The notes: generated by a model not told the origin, from the letters alone. DNA of 64,000 nucleotides from Diadema setosum (GCA_033980235.1 CM067075.1:22215011-22279010), one strand, 5' to 3'. Positions 24,454 to 38,249 are shown, counted from the stretch's first letter. Numbers and translations: made by a program.

Positions 24454-25673
24454 TAACACACCAAAACACTGCCTCCTTTACTACAAATACACTACAAATT
24501 GTCTTCAAGGTGAGAAATAATCAAGTTTGGTTCCAATAAACGGAATATAACTGTGTCTAATTCTTTTGCGGTGGTTCTCAGTTGCAAAAATAATGAATTG
24601 GGATATTGTCTTGCCTGTCCCGATTCCTGAGAAGCATACTTATGGTGTATACAGTAATTAAAACACATGAGTACAATGTATGTTTTTCTTTTGTTGCCTT
24701 TCTGAACAGATTTCATGTTTCATACAACAAACAAGTTTTAAGGTAGGTTGTGCTATCAGCAACAATCTGGAATATCGCAGACTGATGCAAAGCATGTATT
24801 GGCTGCCAGGATGCTGTCCAAATGTTCTCCTCTTTAAAGCTGATTATAATCCACCCTTTCAGGCGAAACATGTCTGAGCAGTGCGGAGAAAGACTGCACC
24901 TGATTAGATTCATTTCCCAACACTGCAGCACATTCACCATGAAGGGTCAAAGACATTTGAAGAAAGCACCCACCGTAATTCCTTCACAGACACGAAAAAG
25001 AACAGTCTTCTTTCTTTTGCTTTGAACATTTCATTTTCTACACTCCTCCTCACAAAGTGCAGTCCTCATAGAAAAAAAGGCATTAGAACATGATTGGTTT
25101 CACTGCACAAAGTGAACTGTGACGTGTCTGGAGTCTGACACCAAACTGAGGTGAAACGAAGCTGCACAAGTGCTTAAAATAGAAAGTTTCACCAAGATAT
25201 GCGACGCCCTGTCTTGTCGCATATTGGAAAAGAGCAAATGTATATATGGTTGCCAACAAAGTATACGTGTGTGTGACTGGCTACTGGGCTTAAAGGTGGA
25301 GTACAGATTTGGGAAGAAAACATGACAAACAAATTATATATACTGTATATATGTTTAATATCTGCTTTCCTAGCACTGTGAATATGGGATATTTTAAGAT
25401 GTGTCAATTCTCACAAGTAAATGTGGATAACAATGCAAAAGTTAAAATGCTCCTCAAAACTTTGTTCACTGCACGTTTGTCCACTTGAGACTGCCATCTA
25501 TTAGGTCATTTTTTTAAAACCATGAATGGATTACAGAAATGTAAATTCTAGCTTTAATTTTTGTGGAAAATGGTAAGAGATTTAAATACTTAATGTCCAA
25601 GGACTCAACCACACTTAACAACTTTGCGAAATTGAAACACTGCCAAAAGTGTATGTCTACCTTTTATTGAAGC

Positions 25674-26061
25674 TTAAAGGGAAGGTACAGTATTGGTGGA
25701 GATGAGAATTGGGCTTTTAACTTTTTGCAAGATACCAAGAAAACACTTATGATATAGTACAGACACAGAGCATACATTTTAAGAGGAATTCAAAATTTAT
25801 TTGATGAAAATCAGGTTTGGAATGACTGAAACATCCAAAAACAAAGTAAAACAAAGCAATCGTAATAAAGTGTGGGTCCCACACTTTATTAGAATCACTC
25901 TTTTTTGGATATCTCAGCCATTTCAAAACTAATTTTCATCAAATAAACATTTAATTCCTCATAGAATTACATGCTCTTTCATAAGAAGTTTCTCATCATC
26001 TCACCAAAAAATGTTAGAAACCTGAAATTAGGTCTCAACCAAAACTGTACAATCCCTTTAA
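25674..26061. mobile_element. TTAAAGGGA MITE (copy 1)
   Basis: Begins TTAAAGGGAAGGTACAG and ends TACAATCCCTTTAA. The arms are inverted and imperfect. The centre has gtgtgggtcccacac, a perfect palindrome. There is no coding frame. A second copy lies at 51624-52010. Confidence 0.8.
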
Positions 26062-27669
26062 ATAGGAGTGAGAAAGGAACCCATGGCAGAAGAGATGAGT
26101 GAAGAAGGAGATACGAAATGCAGGATATCAAATTGTCTCCTACAGACCGAGAGAGACCGAAGAACTGATGATGGAACTTGAGACCGAGTTACTTGCTAGG
26201 AGGCGAGAGTCCATGCCATTTGACAGCGGTGCGCTGTCTATTTGATAACACACATTATTGTGCAGTAGAAGTGCTTTTACCCTCGTGAAATAAACTGTGA
26301 GATTGGGAAATTATACCCCAATAGACAGAGATGGGGGAGAGGAGGGGGGGGGGGTGTAACTTTATGGCAAGTTCTGAGGCGAGAGGAAACATTACTGGTG
26401 GCCACATTCTTGTCGTCAGAGTGACCTCAATGTCCCCCACTCATGTCACCCTGCTTTCCGAGAGAAGCACCTCGTGTAGAGGTGAGAGAGTGTATGATTG
26501 CCTCTTGTCACCCATTTTAACCGGACATCTCGAGATGTTATCGAATGCTCCGGCGAGAGTTCTCTCAGAATATTCCTTCGTGCTTTGAGGGGGCGATGCT
26601 CATTTCCTCGTCTGCACGAAATGCGCCAAGAATATCACAGCCCGAGTGGTTTATGCGGACATGTTTAAAAGAACCCGAAAATTACATCATAGTACAAAAA
26701 TACATAGAAGGTTAATAACCATTCCAACACATTAATGTAATATTCATGATTTCACAAATATGAATTAGAAACAAAAGAAAAACAACAACTGCTCTGGTTC
26801 TATTACTGACCCCTCTGTGTCCATAGCCATACTCATGTGTTTGTGAAACCACAGAAATATGAATAGTGAGAATTCTCTTCAGAATCTGTGAATGGGAGTA
26901 TATTGTATTTCCTGTTGAATCGATATGTGGCTTGCCCATATCCATCTACCACATGCCTACATCGCTTTATTCTATTTATCATTATTTTTTATTTATTCAA
27001 GATTTCATGCGTGTTCACAAAATAGAAATGCATACAAATGTATGCAAGTACATCTCATATAGCCAAGACAGATTATATGATAAGTATACATTGATAAGAA
27101 GCAGTTACAGGATAGTATACAACTCCACTAAGAGAGCTACATTATTCAAGGTAACGAACACGCAAAGGAATTGCAACATAAGCTTAAAGCTTGAAAATCG
27201 TTGCAAGCCCTGTGCACACAATCTATATGCTTGCAAATAGTTTAAATGATACTTGATAGGAGTTGGGGGGGGGGGGGGTTATTTACAAAGACAGCATGGG
27301 AACATGAGGGGGAAAGAAGAAATGCATGTGTGGTGCCTATTTGTCCTGTCAGGTAAGACATTGACAAGAGAGAGCAAGAAAAAGTTTAAAGTGTCAAGTC
27401 ATTATGAGCAAATTATACTGATTAAATTGATTAAGTTTCTCATAAATCCCATTCAAATGTCGATTTCAGGGGAAATATATGATCACAGCAAGGTTAATAG
27501 TTTAATTTTCAATAGTTTAATAGCTTTGAGTATCTAATTGGGATCCTGCACTGTTCCTGGAATCGATGACTGCATACATTTTGGTTAACATCATGTCCAT
27601 GATGCATCATGTAGACATGAAGTTTCTGTGTGAAGTGCTACAGAGAAATAAATATAAATGCACAGAGTG

Positions 27670-27812
27670 CATGCAGTAGTATTAGTAGAGCACATCAGTG
27701 AAAGTTTGGCGACATCTAAAAATATGTTCAAAAGTTATGAATTTTTACAGTTTCGATGCAGCCATCCTTGGATAAGAAGCCCACTGCAGTTCATGACGTC
27801 AAGTATGGAAAA
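27670..27812. mobile_element. Fragment of the long palindromic MITE
   Basis: Matches one arm of the 1640-2205 family (attagtagagcacatcagtg, gttcaaaagttatgaattttt, ataagaagcccactgcag). The terminal TTAAAGG end and a clear second arm are missing. Confidence 0.7.
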
Positions 27813-30800
27813 AGATATAGAAAGATAAAGAAAGCTTTCTCATTCATCTACAAGTGGGGATCCACAGAAATTAAAGTACATATTTGTTATGATTTTCCTC
27901 ACATCAGGCAAGCTTTATAACTCATATCACTTCACTAACAAGGCAATGGAGACAGCTTACATCCTGCTGCCAGGTAGCACATCTCGACTGGCAAGCTATT
28001 CAGACTTGAGTCTTCTTTTGATCACTGAAGTTGGATAATCAGGAGTTTGTGTACCTTGTGGATGAGAGGAATAAATTCACAGCAGTGTGTACCCTTTAAT
28101 TTGAGCGGTGCTGTAGCGATAAATGTTATACTAAGATACTTTGATGTGTGCAACCATTGGGATTTGCCAAGGCATCCAGAGGGAGTAAATCTTTATAGTG
28201 TTTGCACTGCTACATTTGGTGTGCTGAGGTAAAGCTTTCTCATATTGTTAGGAAGAACAATGGCAACAAATGTATGCAGAAAAAGCACCTGAATATGTGT
28301 AAATATACTGATTGTGTAAATATACTGATTCATTCAGTGCCGAGGAATTCTTGACATTCCACCCAGGATGCAGTGAGAATTTCCATTTATTTATGCAACA
28401 GGTGTATCCTGTTTCTAATCCACCTGGATTCAGGATTGCATGGGTTTTCACTCAACAAACTGGTCATAAATATTTCCTTGGTAGAATTCCTGCATAGGTT
28501 AAGGACTCCTACAAGCATGCACTAAGCATACCTGGTGAGGCTTTGGGAGCTCAAAGAGCCCTAAAATTCTACCTGAGTGTGGAATCAATGGAGGGAATTG
28601 AACATCATCCCCTCTTCAAGCTAGACTTACACCATCAACCCCTTCTATCACCTGACAGCAATCCACTTAGCCATGAACGTGATCACTTTTACATCCCTCC
28701 CCCCCACACACACACAATGTCGGTACTCTGTTGGACACTATCCGTGACCCCCGATGACTCCCCTTCTGAAGCGGTTAAAGACGGGAGAAAATCCGGCGGG
28801 GGTATCACAATCGAGCCGCTGATAGATCCTGATTTGATTGAATCGGCGGGTCATTACGCCCCCACGTGAGCCAAGCCGCACCTATTCAGCGGGCGAGTGG
28901 ACGTCCGGTTGGCCTGATTCGCATCTAACGAGCGCTCCATCATTCGATACAGTCTCGGTTGCTGAAATGCTGTCTGAGCAATGGATGGTGAATTACATCA
29001 AACTCGCTCTCAAGCTCTGTGGGTGGTTCCTACTGTACTAAAATACTCCAAGCTCTCCTCTTTTCTTTTCTTTTTTTTGGACTCAGTGTTAGCCCAGAAA
29101 ATATTCTCAAGTAACATACTTTTGGTTGATCAAAGATTGAGAAAGGAAAACTCTTCCCCCTTCAAGAGAACACCTTCTAGATGTTAGCTCTTTCAGTCGT
29201 TGACCTGGAATTGTCTTCTGTGACTGAACTCTACAAATTCACAATTATTTTCTAGATGGGGGGAAGAAGGGTATTGATGCTGTAAAAAGTTTATAAAATT
29301 ATATTTCTTGTCAAAAAGTAATATGTTACAAGGAAAGAATTGAGCTTCAAGGCTTTCATGCCTTATGGAACAACCTCTTCTTAAAATGAAACACTTCATC
29401 ACTGGAGACTCTACATTATGTAAAATGTGCCACAAATTAATATCACAAAACCACAATTTCATATGCATGAATAGGCTGTTCTGCACAGATAAGCACCAAA
29501 AGGTGGACCTGTGTGCCATATAAGTAGTCACTATTTTTATTATCATTATTTATTATATATTTACAGAAATTGACATAGATTTTCCTATGGGACTTGGTAA
29601 CAAACCTTGGTTGCATCTACATGTGTTATCGATTGTGTCTATCAAATATATTTCGATATTCAGAATCTGATCTTTCAATGGGTAACATGTTACATTCAAG
29701 ATTCACATTCCTTAGGTGGGGACATTTTTGAAAATTTGTGTCTAATCTGTGCAGAAGTCATGAACTCGACCATATTCATCTAATCCTTCTCCAACATAAG
29801 ACAAGCAGTAAAAGTTTTTTTTATAGAGTTGCACATCTAAAGACAACTTGAAGGTTTCTGCGGCAAAAAATTCCCAGTGGGACTGGATGTGTTAAAGGTT
29901 AATTAATTCATCAACTGTCTAAGGAGAGGAAGTCCGTGGCAAGTTATTGATGGAGAGTAAATACCTGTGCAGTTCTGGCTGCTCGGATTACGGCTGTGTT
30001 TAAGCCTCATTCCACAAAAACAAAACCTGCAAATGGGGCGGCTGGTTGAAACCAGGCCAACAAACTGGCCAGACAACATCTCTCAGACAGCTAGTCTATG
30101 CCAGTATCGATTCCCCCCAAAAAGATGTCAGCTTATGATCAGGATGTTGGCACTGGGGGGATAAAATCTATTTTGTGGCTGCTTTCCAATGCTTTCTAGC
30201 CTCATACAGCACGTGTGTATTGTTTCCTAAATCAGGGTCTTGTGACATTTCTTTATTCTAGCTCAATGGCTATTGCTAAGGTTCTGCCATGAAGGGAGTC
30301 CTGCAAGAAGATAAATTGTGGTCTTTTACCATAATCTACATCACTATTTTTGCATTTCAGTCGTAACTGGGCAAGCAAACACCCCCAATAGTTGCAAATC
30401 CTGGGCTCCAGAGGAACGAAATTGCGAGAAACGCTTTCATTGTACTGTGGCATTTGGTGATTTATCAATCGTTTTGGGCGCGTTTGCGCATTTGAGCAGA
30501 ATATGCGAGGTTGGCACGCTGTCGACTGAGTCAGGCGTGCCAACATGGCTTATAAAGAGTTAACATGGAGACATGGGAATATGAAGAGATGAGCAACTGC
30601 ATAGTCCGCTGTATACCATATAATATGCCATGTGAGTTCTTCAATTCTTCAATGAGACTTGTTTTACTTCACATCTACAGTAGATGTGAATATATTGTAA
30701 AGTTACCTGACAATTTTCACTCGTAACAAACTGCTAAAGGGCCTTAATGCTCATTCCCTAAGAGCTGGCAGACATCATACAAACTTATAAGCAAGTTGTT

Positions 30801-31019
30801 CAACATTAGTTCTTCAAATCTGGATATTGTTAATTCTCAGGCTGAAGGCTTTTCATATGATTAGTCACACTTGGGAAAAAAAAAGAAAAAAAAAGTGAAT
30901 AAAGCTTACCTATAGATCGAACAGTTCAGAGAAAATCGGCTTTGAGTTTAGATGCATGCAATAAAGCATGCACAGGATTATGCACTTCTGCAATGTGGGT
31001 CAATTCGAATACACCGGGG

Positions 31020-31167
31020 GCCTGTTGCATAAAATGTTTAACCTGAGAAAAACTCTGGTAAGAAAAAAAAATCAGGTTGGTATGATGCTGCCATTGACTT
31101 TAATACAGGAAAAACTATTAAAAATCATTTGAGGTTTTCTCAGGTAAAAAGTTTTATGCAACAGGCT
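31020..31167. mobile_element. Foldback, gcctgttgcataaaa ends
   Basis: Left gcctgttgcataaaatgtttaacctgag, right ctcaggtaaaaagttttatgcaacaggc. About 148 bases. Confidence 0.8.
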
Positions 31168-31527
31168 GCAGGGCAATATCTTTCATAAAACCTACAAGCT
31201 CCAATTTTATATTCTAGGACTATAAGATTTGAACAGGAAATAGTTTCAGTTTGGGACATCCGTTTGTTTCTTTCTTGAAAGATATTGACCCTGTTATCTT
31301 CCAGTAAAACAAACAAAGAAACAAGCTAGCAACCAAACAAAAAAAGAAAGAAACAAAATCACAACAACTCAACACGCAAACTTCGCAGCATTGATGCTGG
31401 ATGTGCCACTTCATCAGCGTAACATGGTGACAAATTACATTGGAATATAATATACACTCTTCAGTGTGTTTTCGTTCATTATATGCATGGACCTATCTAT
31501 GCGATTACCATTTGGAAAAAAATGGGT

Positions 31528-31780
31528 TACTGTATAAGCTGCTATTTTCATGAGGGTTTGATTTTTCACAAATTTTGCGAATTACACGTACTGCTTGCTG
31601 GACCATGAATTTAACAGCACATGAAAATGTCCCCATACGCTATGCTACTAGTGCCCTTACAAGTACGCATATAACCTAACCGGCCTCAGTGTCAAACTGT
31701 GAAAACAAAATCTTGCGAAAATGTCTGTGACCTCCCCATTTGTGAAAAATATCTGTTCGCAAAAATAACAGCTTATAGTA
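31528..31780. mobile_element. TACTGTA MITE (copy 2)
   Basis: Inverted ends TACTGTATAAGCTGCTATTTT and AAATAACAGCTTATAGTA. The interior has gcgaatt/ttcgc motifs shared with related copies. Confidence 0.75.
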
Positions 31781-32689
31781 CCATACATGCTGCTCATTGA
31801 TAACTAGAGTTCACAGAATAAGAATGGCAGTCTCTGTTTTCCTTGCAAGAAGAGAAATGAGCCAAACAACCAGTACTGCATTATTTAAGAATGCCATATA
31901 CCACCATTCATAGTGCGGTACTCAACAGAACAAAACCCGAGGATATGTAATTTGGTGATAATGGATGAAATCTGTCCACGCTTTACATAACAAACTATAA
32001 AGCGAGCCGACTCCGCTGGGACACCCAGGGCCAGATGACCAAACGCCCTCGATCGTCCACACATGACACTTTAATGACCGTGCGCTTCAGCTTACACGGC
32101 TGCAGCTATATCTCACAATGGCAAAAGTCCAATCCGGGATTTTCATCTTTCCCTCCCCAAAAAAAGAATGAGGTCACCATGAATATTCCGATCTCAAGTT
32201 TCAAGAGCCAGTGTGAGCGTTGTCCGTCAATTTTTCACCACCAAAGTGAGCGCACCTCCGTGGGAAAGCAAGGACGTCGGTATTTTTTTATTCAGATCAC
32301 GCCTGTACCATTACGAGACGGAGTAATCCCGTCAGTTTACTGCCCACTTAAAAGGGGACAAGCGTAAGACAATCAGATTATGGGTGAACCTCTGACTTTA
32401 AGAGTCATGCTCCTCAGCTAGTTTTTCAGCTTTTTTGCAAAATTTCGAACGAAATCCTACCCAAAGAGAGCCAAAACATGGAATTACAAGAGTGGTTAGG
32501 AGGCAGACATCCTAGGAGAGATTTTGTTTTTCCTACATAAGAGGCTTAATGCACTGCAGGTCATCTTACATAGGGAGACTAATGCAGTGTGAGGGACACC
32601 TGTGCTCATATTCCTCCATTAACCCCTTGCATTCATTAAAGTTAAAACACAGTTCTCAGATGGGCTCAAAATTCATTTTTCACCATTTG

Positions 32690-33200
32690 GAATATTTGCT
32701 CGCAATATATCAAAATGGTCCACCTAGAAATGTGTCTGGTCGACAGGATTTGCCAGGATAACGAGTTAAATTGGAGTATTCTGAAATTAAAAGTGTGAAT
32801 TGATAAAAGTCAATGTACCCGACTTTCATTCCCGAAGCACCCTCTCTGTTCAGTAGTGGGTGGGTTGAATGTTACTGGTATATCATGATCAAAATGTGCC
32901 CTAGCATTAGTATTGAATTGCGTGCAGGTAACAAGCTACAAATGCAATTCACTCTTGCGTGATGGATACTGCTATGGCCTGATACATTGTAATCAAATAT
33001 TATGTTTTTAATTAAAAAACATCATGTCTCAACCACAATCGGGAATGCTCGGAGATAACAATACTTGTGGCGTAGTTTTGGGGGTAATATCTAGTAATTT
33101 TGTCCTTACCCAAATGAAATTGTGTTATCACCACATCATTTCACACATTTTTCTGCACATGCCTTAATTTCAGAACAAAACTTGGCAGTTTCTGCAGTCA
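32690..33200. repeat. Dispersed repeat, copy A
   Basis: Two blocks match 55750-56550: ttgctcgcaatatatc...tttgccagga...ttggagtattctg, and tttgtccttaccca...gttatcacca...gcagtttctgcag. No terminal inverted repeat was identified. Confidence 0.6.
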
Positions 33201-33580
33201 CATGGAAACCAGGTTTTCCGTTTAACCTATTGTAGAAGTCAAGCATAGTAAATATATGGGAACTGACGAATCTAGAAAGAAATAGGTTAAACATCTACAG
33301 CTTGTAACTACCATTATTTGTTTGTTTAGTCTTGGTGCCAAAGTTGGATTTGGGGTCTAACCTTGGTTTACTGTCAACCCAGGGTTTGTTGATGGCTTTA
33401 TCCTACAAGTACATATTTCAAGGTGCTGAATCTGAATCTGGATGATGGTACTAGATATCATCCACTTCCATTATCCAACTTTCAATCAAATTAACAAGCT
33501 CCCTTGAATATATCAAAATATCTCTTTCCTTTTTTTTCACTGCAGGATAGCAAAACAGTTCCAAGTGCTGTAAGTGACAT

Positions 33581-33745
33581 TACTGCTCGAATCCTGCTTG
33601 AGAACGTACACCCATGATTTCTTTTATCATGGCTACTACTAGAACACAGATCAATTCACTGCTTATTTATGTTGATGTAGGGCAATTTGTCAATCAGTTG
33701 CAATAAAAACATCTTGACAGAAGAATTTCATGAATTTGAATAATT
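33581..33745 (+). mobile_element. SINE-like body, 5' truncated
   Basis: Shares with 33873-34022 the order tttcttttatcatggctact ... caatttgtcaatcagttg ... aagaatttcatgaatttgaa. It begins ctgctcgaatcctgc, like a retained tRNA B box. Confidence 0.6.
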
Positions 33746-33799
33746 ACGCAGTAACCGCTGCATGCTATAAGGATTAGAACCTTCAGGAACACTTGCTGT

Positions 33800-34022
33800 C
33801 GGGCGGAAGCTCAGTGGTCTAGTGGAAATGATGCCTGTCTGGAGATCAGGAGGTCATAAGTTTGAATACTGCTCAAGTACGTGCGCCAATTATTTCTTTT
33901 ATCATGGCTACTACTAAAGCATTGATCAATTCCATGCTTATTTACATCGATGTAGGACAATTTGTCAATCAGTTGTAATAAACACATCTCTACGGAAGAA
34001 TTTCATGAATTTGAAAAATTAC
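33800..34022 (+). mobile_element. tRNA-derived SINE, head plus body
   Basis: The head (33800-33875) has an A-box-like agctcagtggtctagtgg and a decayed B-box-like agtttgaatac at tRNA-like spacing, followed by a body shared with 33581-33745. The region between can form a partial anticodon-arm-like stem (cctg...cagg). It is not a functional tRNA by eye, as the B box is degraded. Confidence 0.6.
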
Positions 34023-34701
34023 CCTCCTTCTTTTTTTTTTGATGGAGGTTTATAGAAGTCTGGCTAACACAAGAGAACATTTAACATACACATAATAAGC
34101 TGTTCAGGTCTACGCTGCGATAGTTGCGCTTAAGTTTGAGATCTTCTACCATGCTGGGGCAAATGCTACACTGTACAGTTTACCTTGCCCTCCTCACATG
34201 CAGCTGAAACACTAATCCAATTCTCCCAAGAGAAAGCCAGCAATTTAAAAATGCAGTTTAAGGCTTAGTTTTTTTTCCCACGTGCCACCAGATACATGGA
34301 AAGCTTTGTACAAGCAATGTCTTCGCATCTCAACTGTCCAGGTTTCACCGGAAGGAGCAACAGTTGTGTCAACAGTGTGTACACTATATGTCCCGATTTT
34401 AGTACCCCGCAGCATCTTATGTAAACCCCCTCCCCTCCATCCCCTCCCACCTTCCCCCCCCCCCCCCAATGCGAAAGCACCATAATTTGGGAACAAGAGC
34501 TCCTCAAGATAGTTGTGTGGCGTTGAATTGAAAAGCATCATGGGAAGGTTCAAACATGGAGGAGGTCACTATGTGGCTCTTGAGGGACCGATCACGGTAG
34601 AGAACACACGAGTGGCACACATTAGACTTGTGACCATATCATATTAGACATGAACATTGTCCAAACTACACGTGTACACTGCACTTCTTTAACTCATGCT
34701 A

Positions 34702-34912
34702 CACTGTAAAACATGATATTTACGCAGCATGAAATTTTCGCGAATTGGAGCCGATGGCCTTTTTTGCGGCATGAAATATTCGCAAGTTGCCTCTAACATT
34801 CAATGCGTATAGTGTGCACAAGAACTCTCACTTGCATTTTGATTTTGCAAATTTTGGCTCTCGTGAAATTCGCGAAATTAAAATGCACGCGAACATTCCT
34901 CGTTTTACAGTA
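34702..34912. mobile_element. TACTGTA-type MITE (copy 3)
   Basis: Ends ACTGTAAAAC and GTTTTACAGTA. The interior contains attttcgcgaatt and its near-inverse aattcgcgaaatt. Confidence 0.7.
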
Positions 34913-36000
34913 CATGATTCCAAAAATCCAAATATAGAGACGTACGGGAGGGAAATATGGTTGAAGAATCAATAGCGAAAAGAAAAATATTCCTGAGTTC
35001 AATCAAACTGAATTTCCATCACCTGGTCTACTAAATATTGCATGTGGTCAAATTTTTTTTTTTTTTTTGATTTGTGAAAAAATACATTTCAAAAATTCCT
35101 TGATCTCCTTTACTGTACTTACAATTTCAAGGGAACTTTCAATGTTCTGTGTGTATGGCTTTATCAATGTCAATCTGAATGCAGTGCAGTTTCACCACTG
35201 CTTCGATCTATAAAACTTCAGACAAACTCCTGTTATGTTGGATGCTGGGGAAATTAAGTGCAAGGGACAATTTCTGCCCTTTAGATCACTTCAACTATTT
35301 CCAAAACTCACACTCAAACAAATCAAACTGAAGTTCCAATCTCGGCTAATCAAAGAGTTTGCTCCTGCTTAGAAAAGTACTATCCAGAAAAATCAGCAAC
35401 AATAAACAAACATCACACACACACACAAAATCTTTACAACTTTCGTGAGCAAATGGGCATTTCACAAAAGAAAAAATATAACTGCAATAAAAACAGAGAA
35501 ACTGTGGTTGGCCCACATAGAATATAAACACAGAACAGATAAAAAAGCAGAGAGAGGGGACATAACCCAGTACTTTGGAATAACAAGAGATATATGACAA
35601 GTGTGGGACACACAAAAAGAAAGGTTTATTAGAACACCTCAATCTAAGTTTTAAGTATTTTCTTGAAACTCGGTTGACATCACACTGAATTTTGTGATTG
35701 CACACGGCTGGGCACTGATAAATTCAGATGCTAATAACAAACCAGCTTAGCTTATTGAGGGTTGATTTACATTGTAGCATACACAAGTCGGTAAAAATGC
35801 CACATCCCATTCAGAACTGCATGAGAAATGGCAATTACATGTCAAACCAATTACCCTGGCAAATTTGATATGGGATACACAGATAATAAAGCAATCCAAG
35901 GTATCTGGCTTGCGACATCGTATCCAAGAAATTCTCTCTAAGAAAAGAGCTAGCATCATTCACTTGGCATACAGTACCGAGCAAGAAGTTATCGTCGGCT

Positions 36001-36259
36001 GAGAACCAGAAGGGCGCTATCGGGTTCTAAGATTTCAGCGTAAATAAACACGAAATAATCAATTGTCATAAATTAAAAAGTTTATTTAATCAAAAGTGCA
36101 TAAAATAGTTCCCTTGTGGTTTTAATGTTAAAATTTTACTGAAAATGAAAACAATGTTAAATTGACACCATAATGGAGATGGATTGGTACAATGTAACAC
36201 CATTAATTCAATATCCTACCCCCCCCCCCCCCAACTGCGATAACGGCCTTCTGGTTCTC
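36001..36259. mobile_element. MITE, gagaaccagaagg ends
   Basis: Left GAGAACCAGAAGGGCGCTATC, right GATAACGGCCTTCTGGTTCTC. AT-rich interior with a poly-C tract at the right. Confidence 0.75.
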
Positions 36260-37524
36260 ATCCAACATCATATTGTTGTTGGTTCTTTTCTTTTATTGCT
36301 TGTTTCATGATACATGTGATGAGGGAAAATAAAAAATAGATTGCTGAGCATGATAGCAAAGGAAAGGTTGCCATGATGTATGGGCTCAAGTATTAGAGAA
36401 TTAATTGAAGAAAAACTAAGATATCTATCATTTACCTCTTTGCCATCATTTTCATTTTATTTTATTATTTTTCATTTTTTTTTTGCTTGGGAGTTTGGGT
36501 CACATTTGCTGATAACCCCTGACACACACAGCTCTAGGACCGTCAACAATTGTGAGAATCATACTGATATGAAATAATGGTAGTCTTTATCAGTTGTGGC
36601 ATTAGTTGAATTCATTGCAATATTCCTGTGTGTCAAGTGAAGTAAAGAGCTCAAATCAATCATCTTGGTAAAAAACATCTGGGGTACACCCCTAGGATTC
36701 CCCTACAAGAAATGACGTGGGGCAGCACTAAGCCTGATAGCACAAAACTGCAAGATTGCCTTCACATATATGCAGAAAAAGTGTTTTCCGTGATGGGATG
36801 TCGGTGCTGAGAGTTGGCAGCTAGGCCATACTGAGTGGATTTTAACCCTATTACAGCTTTGCATTAACACGTCAAGCGGAAGCCCCTGGGGAGATTTCGC
36901 AGCAGAAATTATTAGCTTGTCATCAATATATTGGCACCTTTGCAATTCACTGCATGTCTTACATTATCTTATGAAAGCTTGCATGATGGAAGATGTAACT
37001 GAGTAGATTTATGAAGAGTGTGCACAAAATCAGAAAGAAATTGTAAAAAAAAAGCCAATTTCAAGGAGATACTAGAACTATTATCTTCAAAAAAGTGTTA
37101 CCAATTTAACAATTGGTCATAAAATCTAATATTTACGAGGCTGAAAAAGTTGAAAATCCTGCAACCATTAAAAGAAAGAAGAAACGTTCATGAACACCCA
37201 AGGGGCTCAAATGAAAGGAAATTCTTCTCTCTACCTCATAAAGAAATACTAACGACTATTACTAAAATCAGAATGACAAGATAAACTTTGTCGTACATCG
37301 CTAAACCTCAGAAATGTGATTCTGGGGACTTGATACAGGTAGGTAAACACAATAATCATCAAAACGTCGGTGTGAAACAGAGTTGCATGGAAAGTTGAAG
37401 ACAATGTCTTGAAGAAAACAGGTAAATGACCTCAAGACAAATGCCATAAACAACATCATGGCATATATGCCAAGTGAAAAACATATTTTTTCCCCCAAGC
37501 TTGTGTCATGTGCACATCCAAACA

Positions 37525-37603
37525 AAGAAGGAGAAGAAGAAGAAGAAGAAGAAGAAGAAGAAGAAGAAGAAGAAGAAGAAGAAGAAAAAGAAAAAAAAAA
37601 ACA
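37525..37603. repeat. GAA triplet tract
   Basis: About 20 GAA units then poly-A, inside the 14.6-kb intron, 350 bases 3' of the 37956 exon. It makes Arg/Lys-only frames that are not genes. Confidence 0.95.
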
Positions 37604-37955
37604 GGTGTCATGAACATGCTGGATGCTACATGCTATTTAGAAGTAATGATGAATGGCTTTAAGAAAATGACTTTGACAAAATGCCAGGATGCTAACAGAT
37701 TCAATGAAAATAACATTCTGGTAATTTATTATAGAGTACACAAATGTGAGGTTACATGGAAAATCACTGAGGTCACGAACTTTGGTGTTTTATTTCAAGA
37801 TTCCCAAGTTGTCAATATTTTGATGATTTCTCTTCAATTCTACACTGTACTGATCATCATTGCACTGCTATTGAATTTATTTATTTATTTTTTGGCTAGA
37901 TTTTTCTCTTGACAATGAAAAGGAACTGCAAAATGAGTGGAGCGATGGCACTTAC

Positions 37956-38083
37956 GAGATAGCTTCGATCATGTCGAGGCCCATCTCCACACAGCAGTGG
38001 CCGTGGTCCGGCCGAGGGTCTGGCAGGCCGGACACGCAATAGTAGCAGTCCCCTAGAATCTTGATTCTCAGACAGTGGTTTTC
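37956..38083 (-). CDS. ADCY5: Adenylyl cyclase type 5/6-like, C1a exon with second metal-binding Asp
   Basis: This exon encodes 42 codons plus two bases of the first cyclase catalytic domain (C1a), which together with C2 converts ATP to cAMP at the cytoplasmic face of the membrane. The minus-strand translation starts [20 protein letters not shown] and ends with [10 protein letters not shown]. The Asp of the LGDCYYC motif is, from family knowledge, the second metal-binding aspartate of C1a. The acceptor is a pyrimidine-rich tract ending TGCAG just upstream of 38083. The donor is GTAAGT starting at 37955. The exon starts in phase 0 and leaves two bases (TC) that complete a Ser codon with the next exon. 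ADCY5 versus ADCY6 cannot be decided, as an invertebrate probably has one co-orthologue of both. Confidence 0.95.
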
Positions 38084-38249
38084 CTGCATGGACAAACAAA
38101 ATAACAAACAAACAAACATGAAATAATACAGAAGTCTTGTTAAAAAAAAAGTGCTGCATTCTGAAAACCAGCCACTGACTTTCAGTAAGCAAGAGAACAA
38201 TGAAGATTCATATCTGTACAGGCAGTATCAACAACAAAGAATTATACGG

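Larger units (their letters stand above)
23329..37955 (-). other. ADCY intron, 14.6 kb
   Basis: Intron between the two C1a exons, with donor GTAAGT and acceptor CACCAG. It holds foldbacks at 23780-23948 and 24078-24453, a TTAAAGGGA MITE (25674-26061), a fragment of the long palindromic MITE (27670-27812), a foldback (31020-31167), TACTGTA MITEs (31528-31780, 34702-34912), one copy of a dispersed repeat (32690-33200), a tRNA-like SINE pair (33581-34022), a GAGAACCAGAAGG-ended MITE (36001-36259) and a GAA tract (37525-37603). CpG-richer patches lie near 26330-26650, 28740-28960 and 32000-32370. Nothing specific was seen in 24490-25660, 26700-27660, 29000-31000, 35000-35990 or 36300-37500. Confidence 0.8.

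Noticed and set aside
33800..33875. Functional tRNA gene
   Set aside because: The B box is degraded, the cloverleaf is incomplete, and the segment belongs to a SINE.
37508..37912. Frame with a long Arg/Lys-only stretch
   Set aside because: It reads through the GAA triplet tract; the rest has no recognisable domain.
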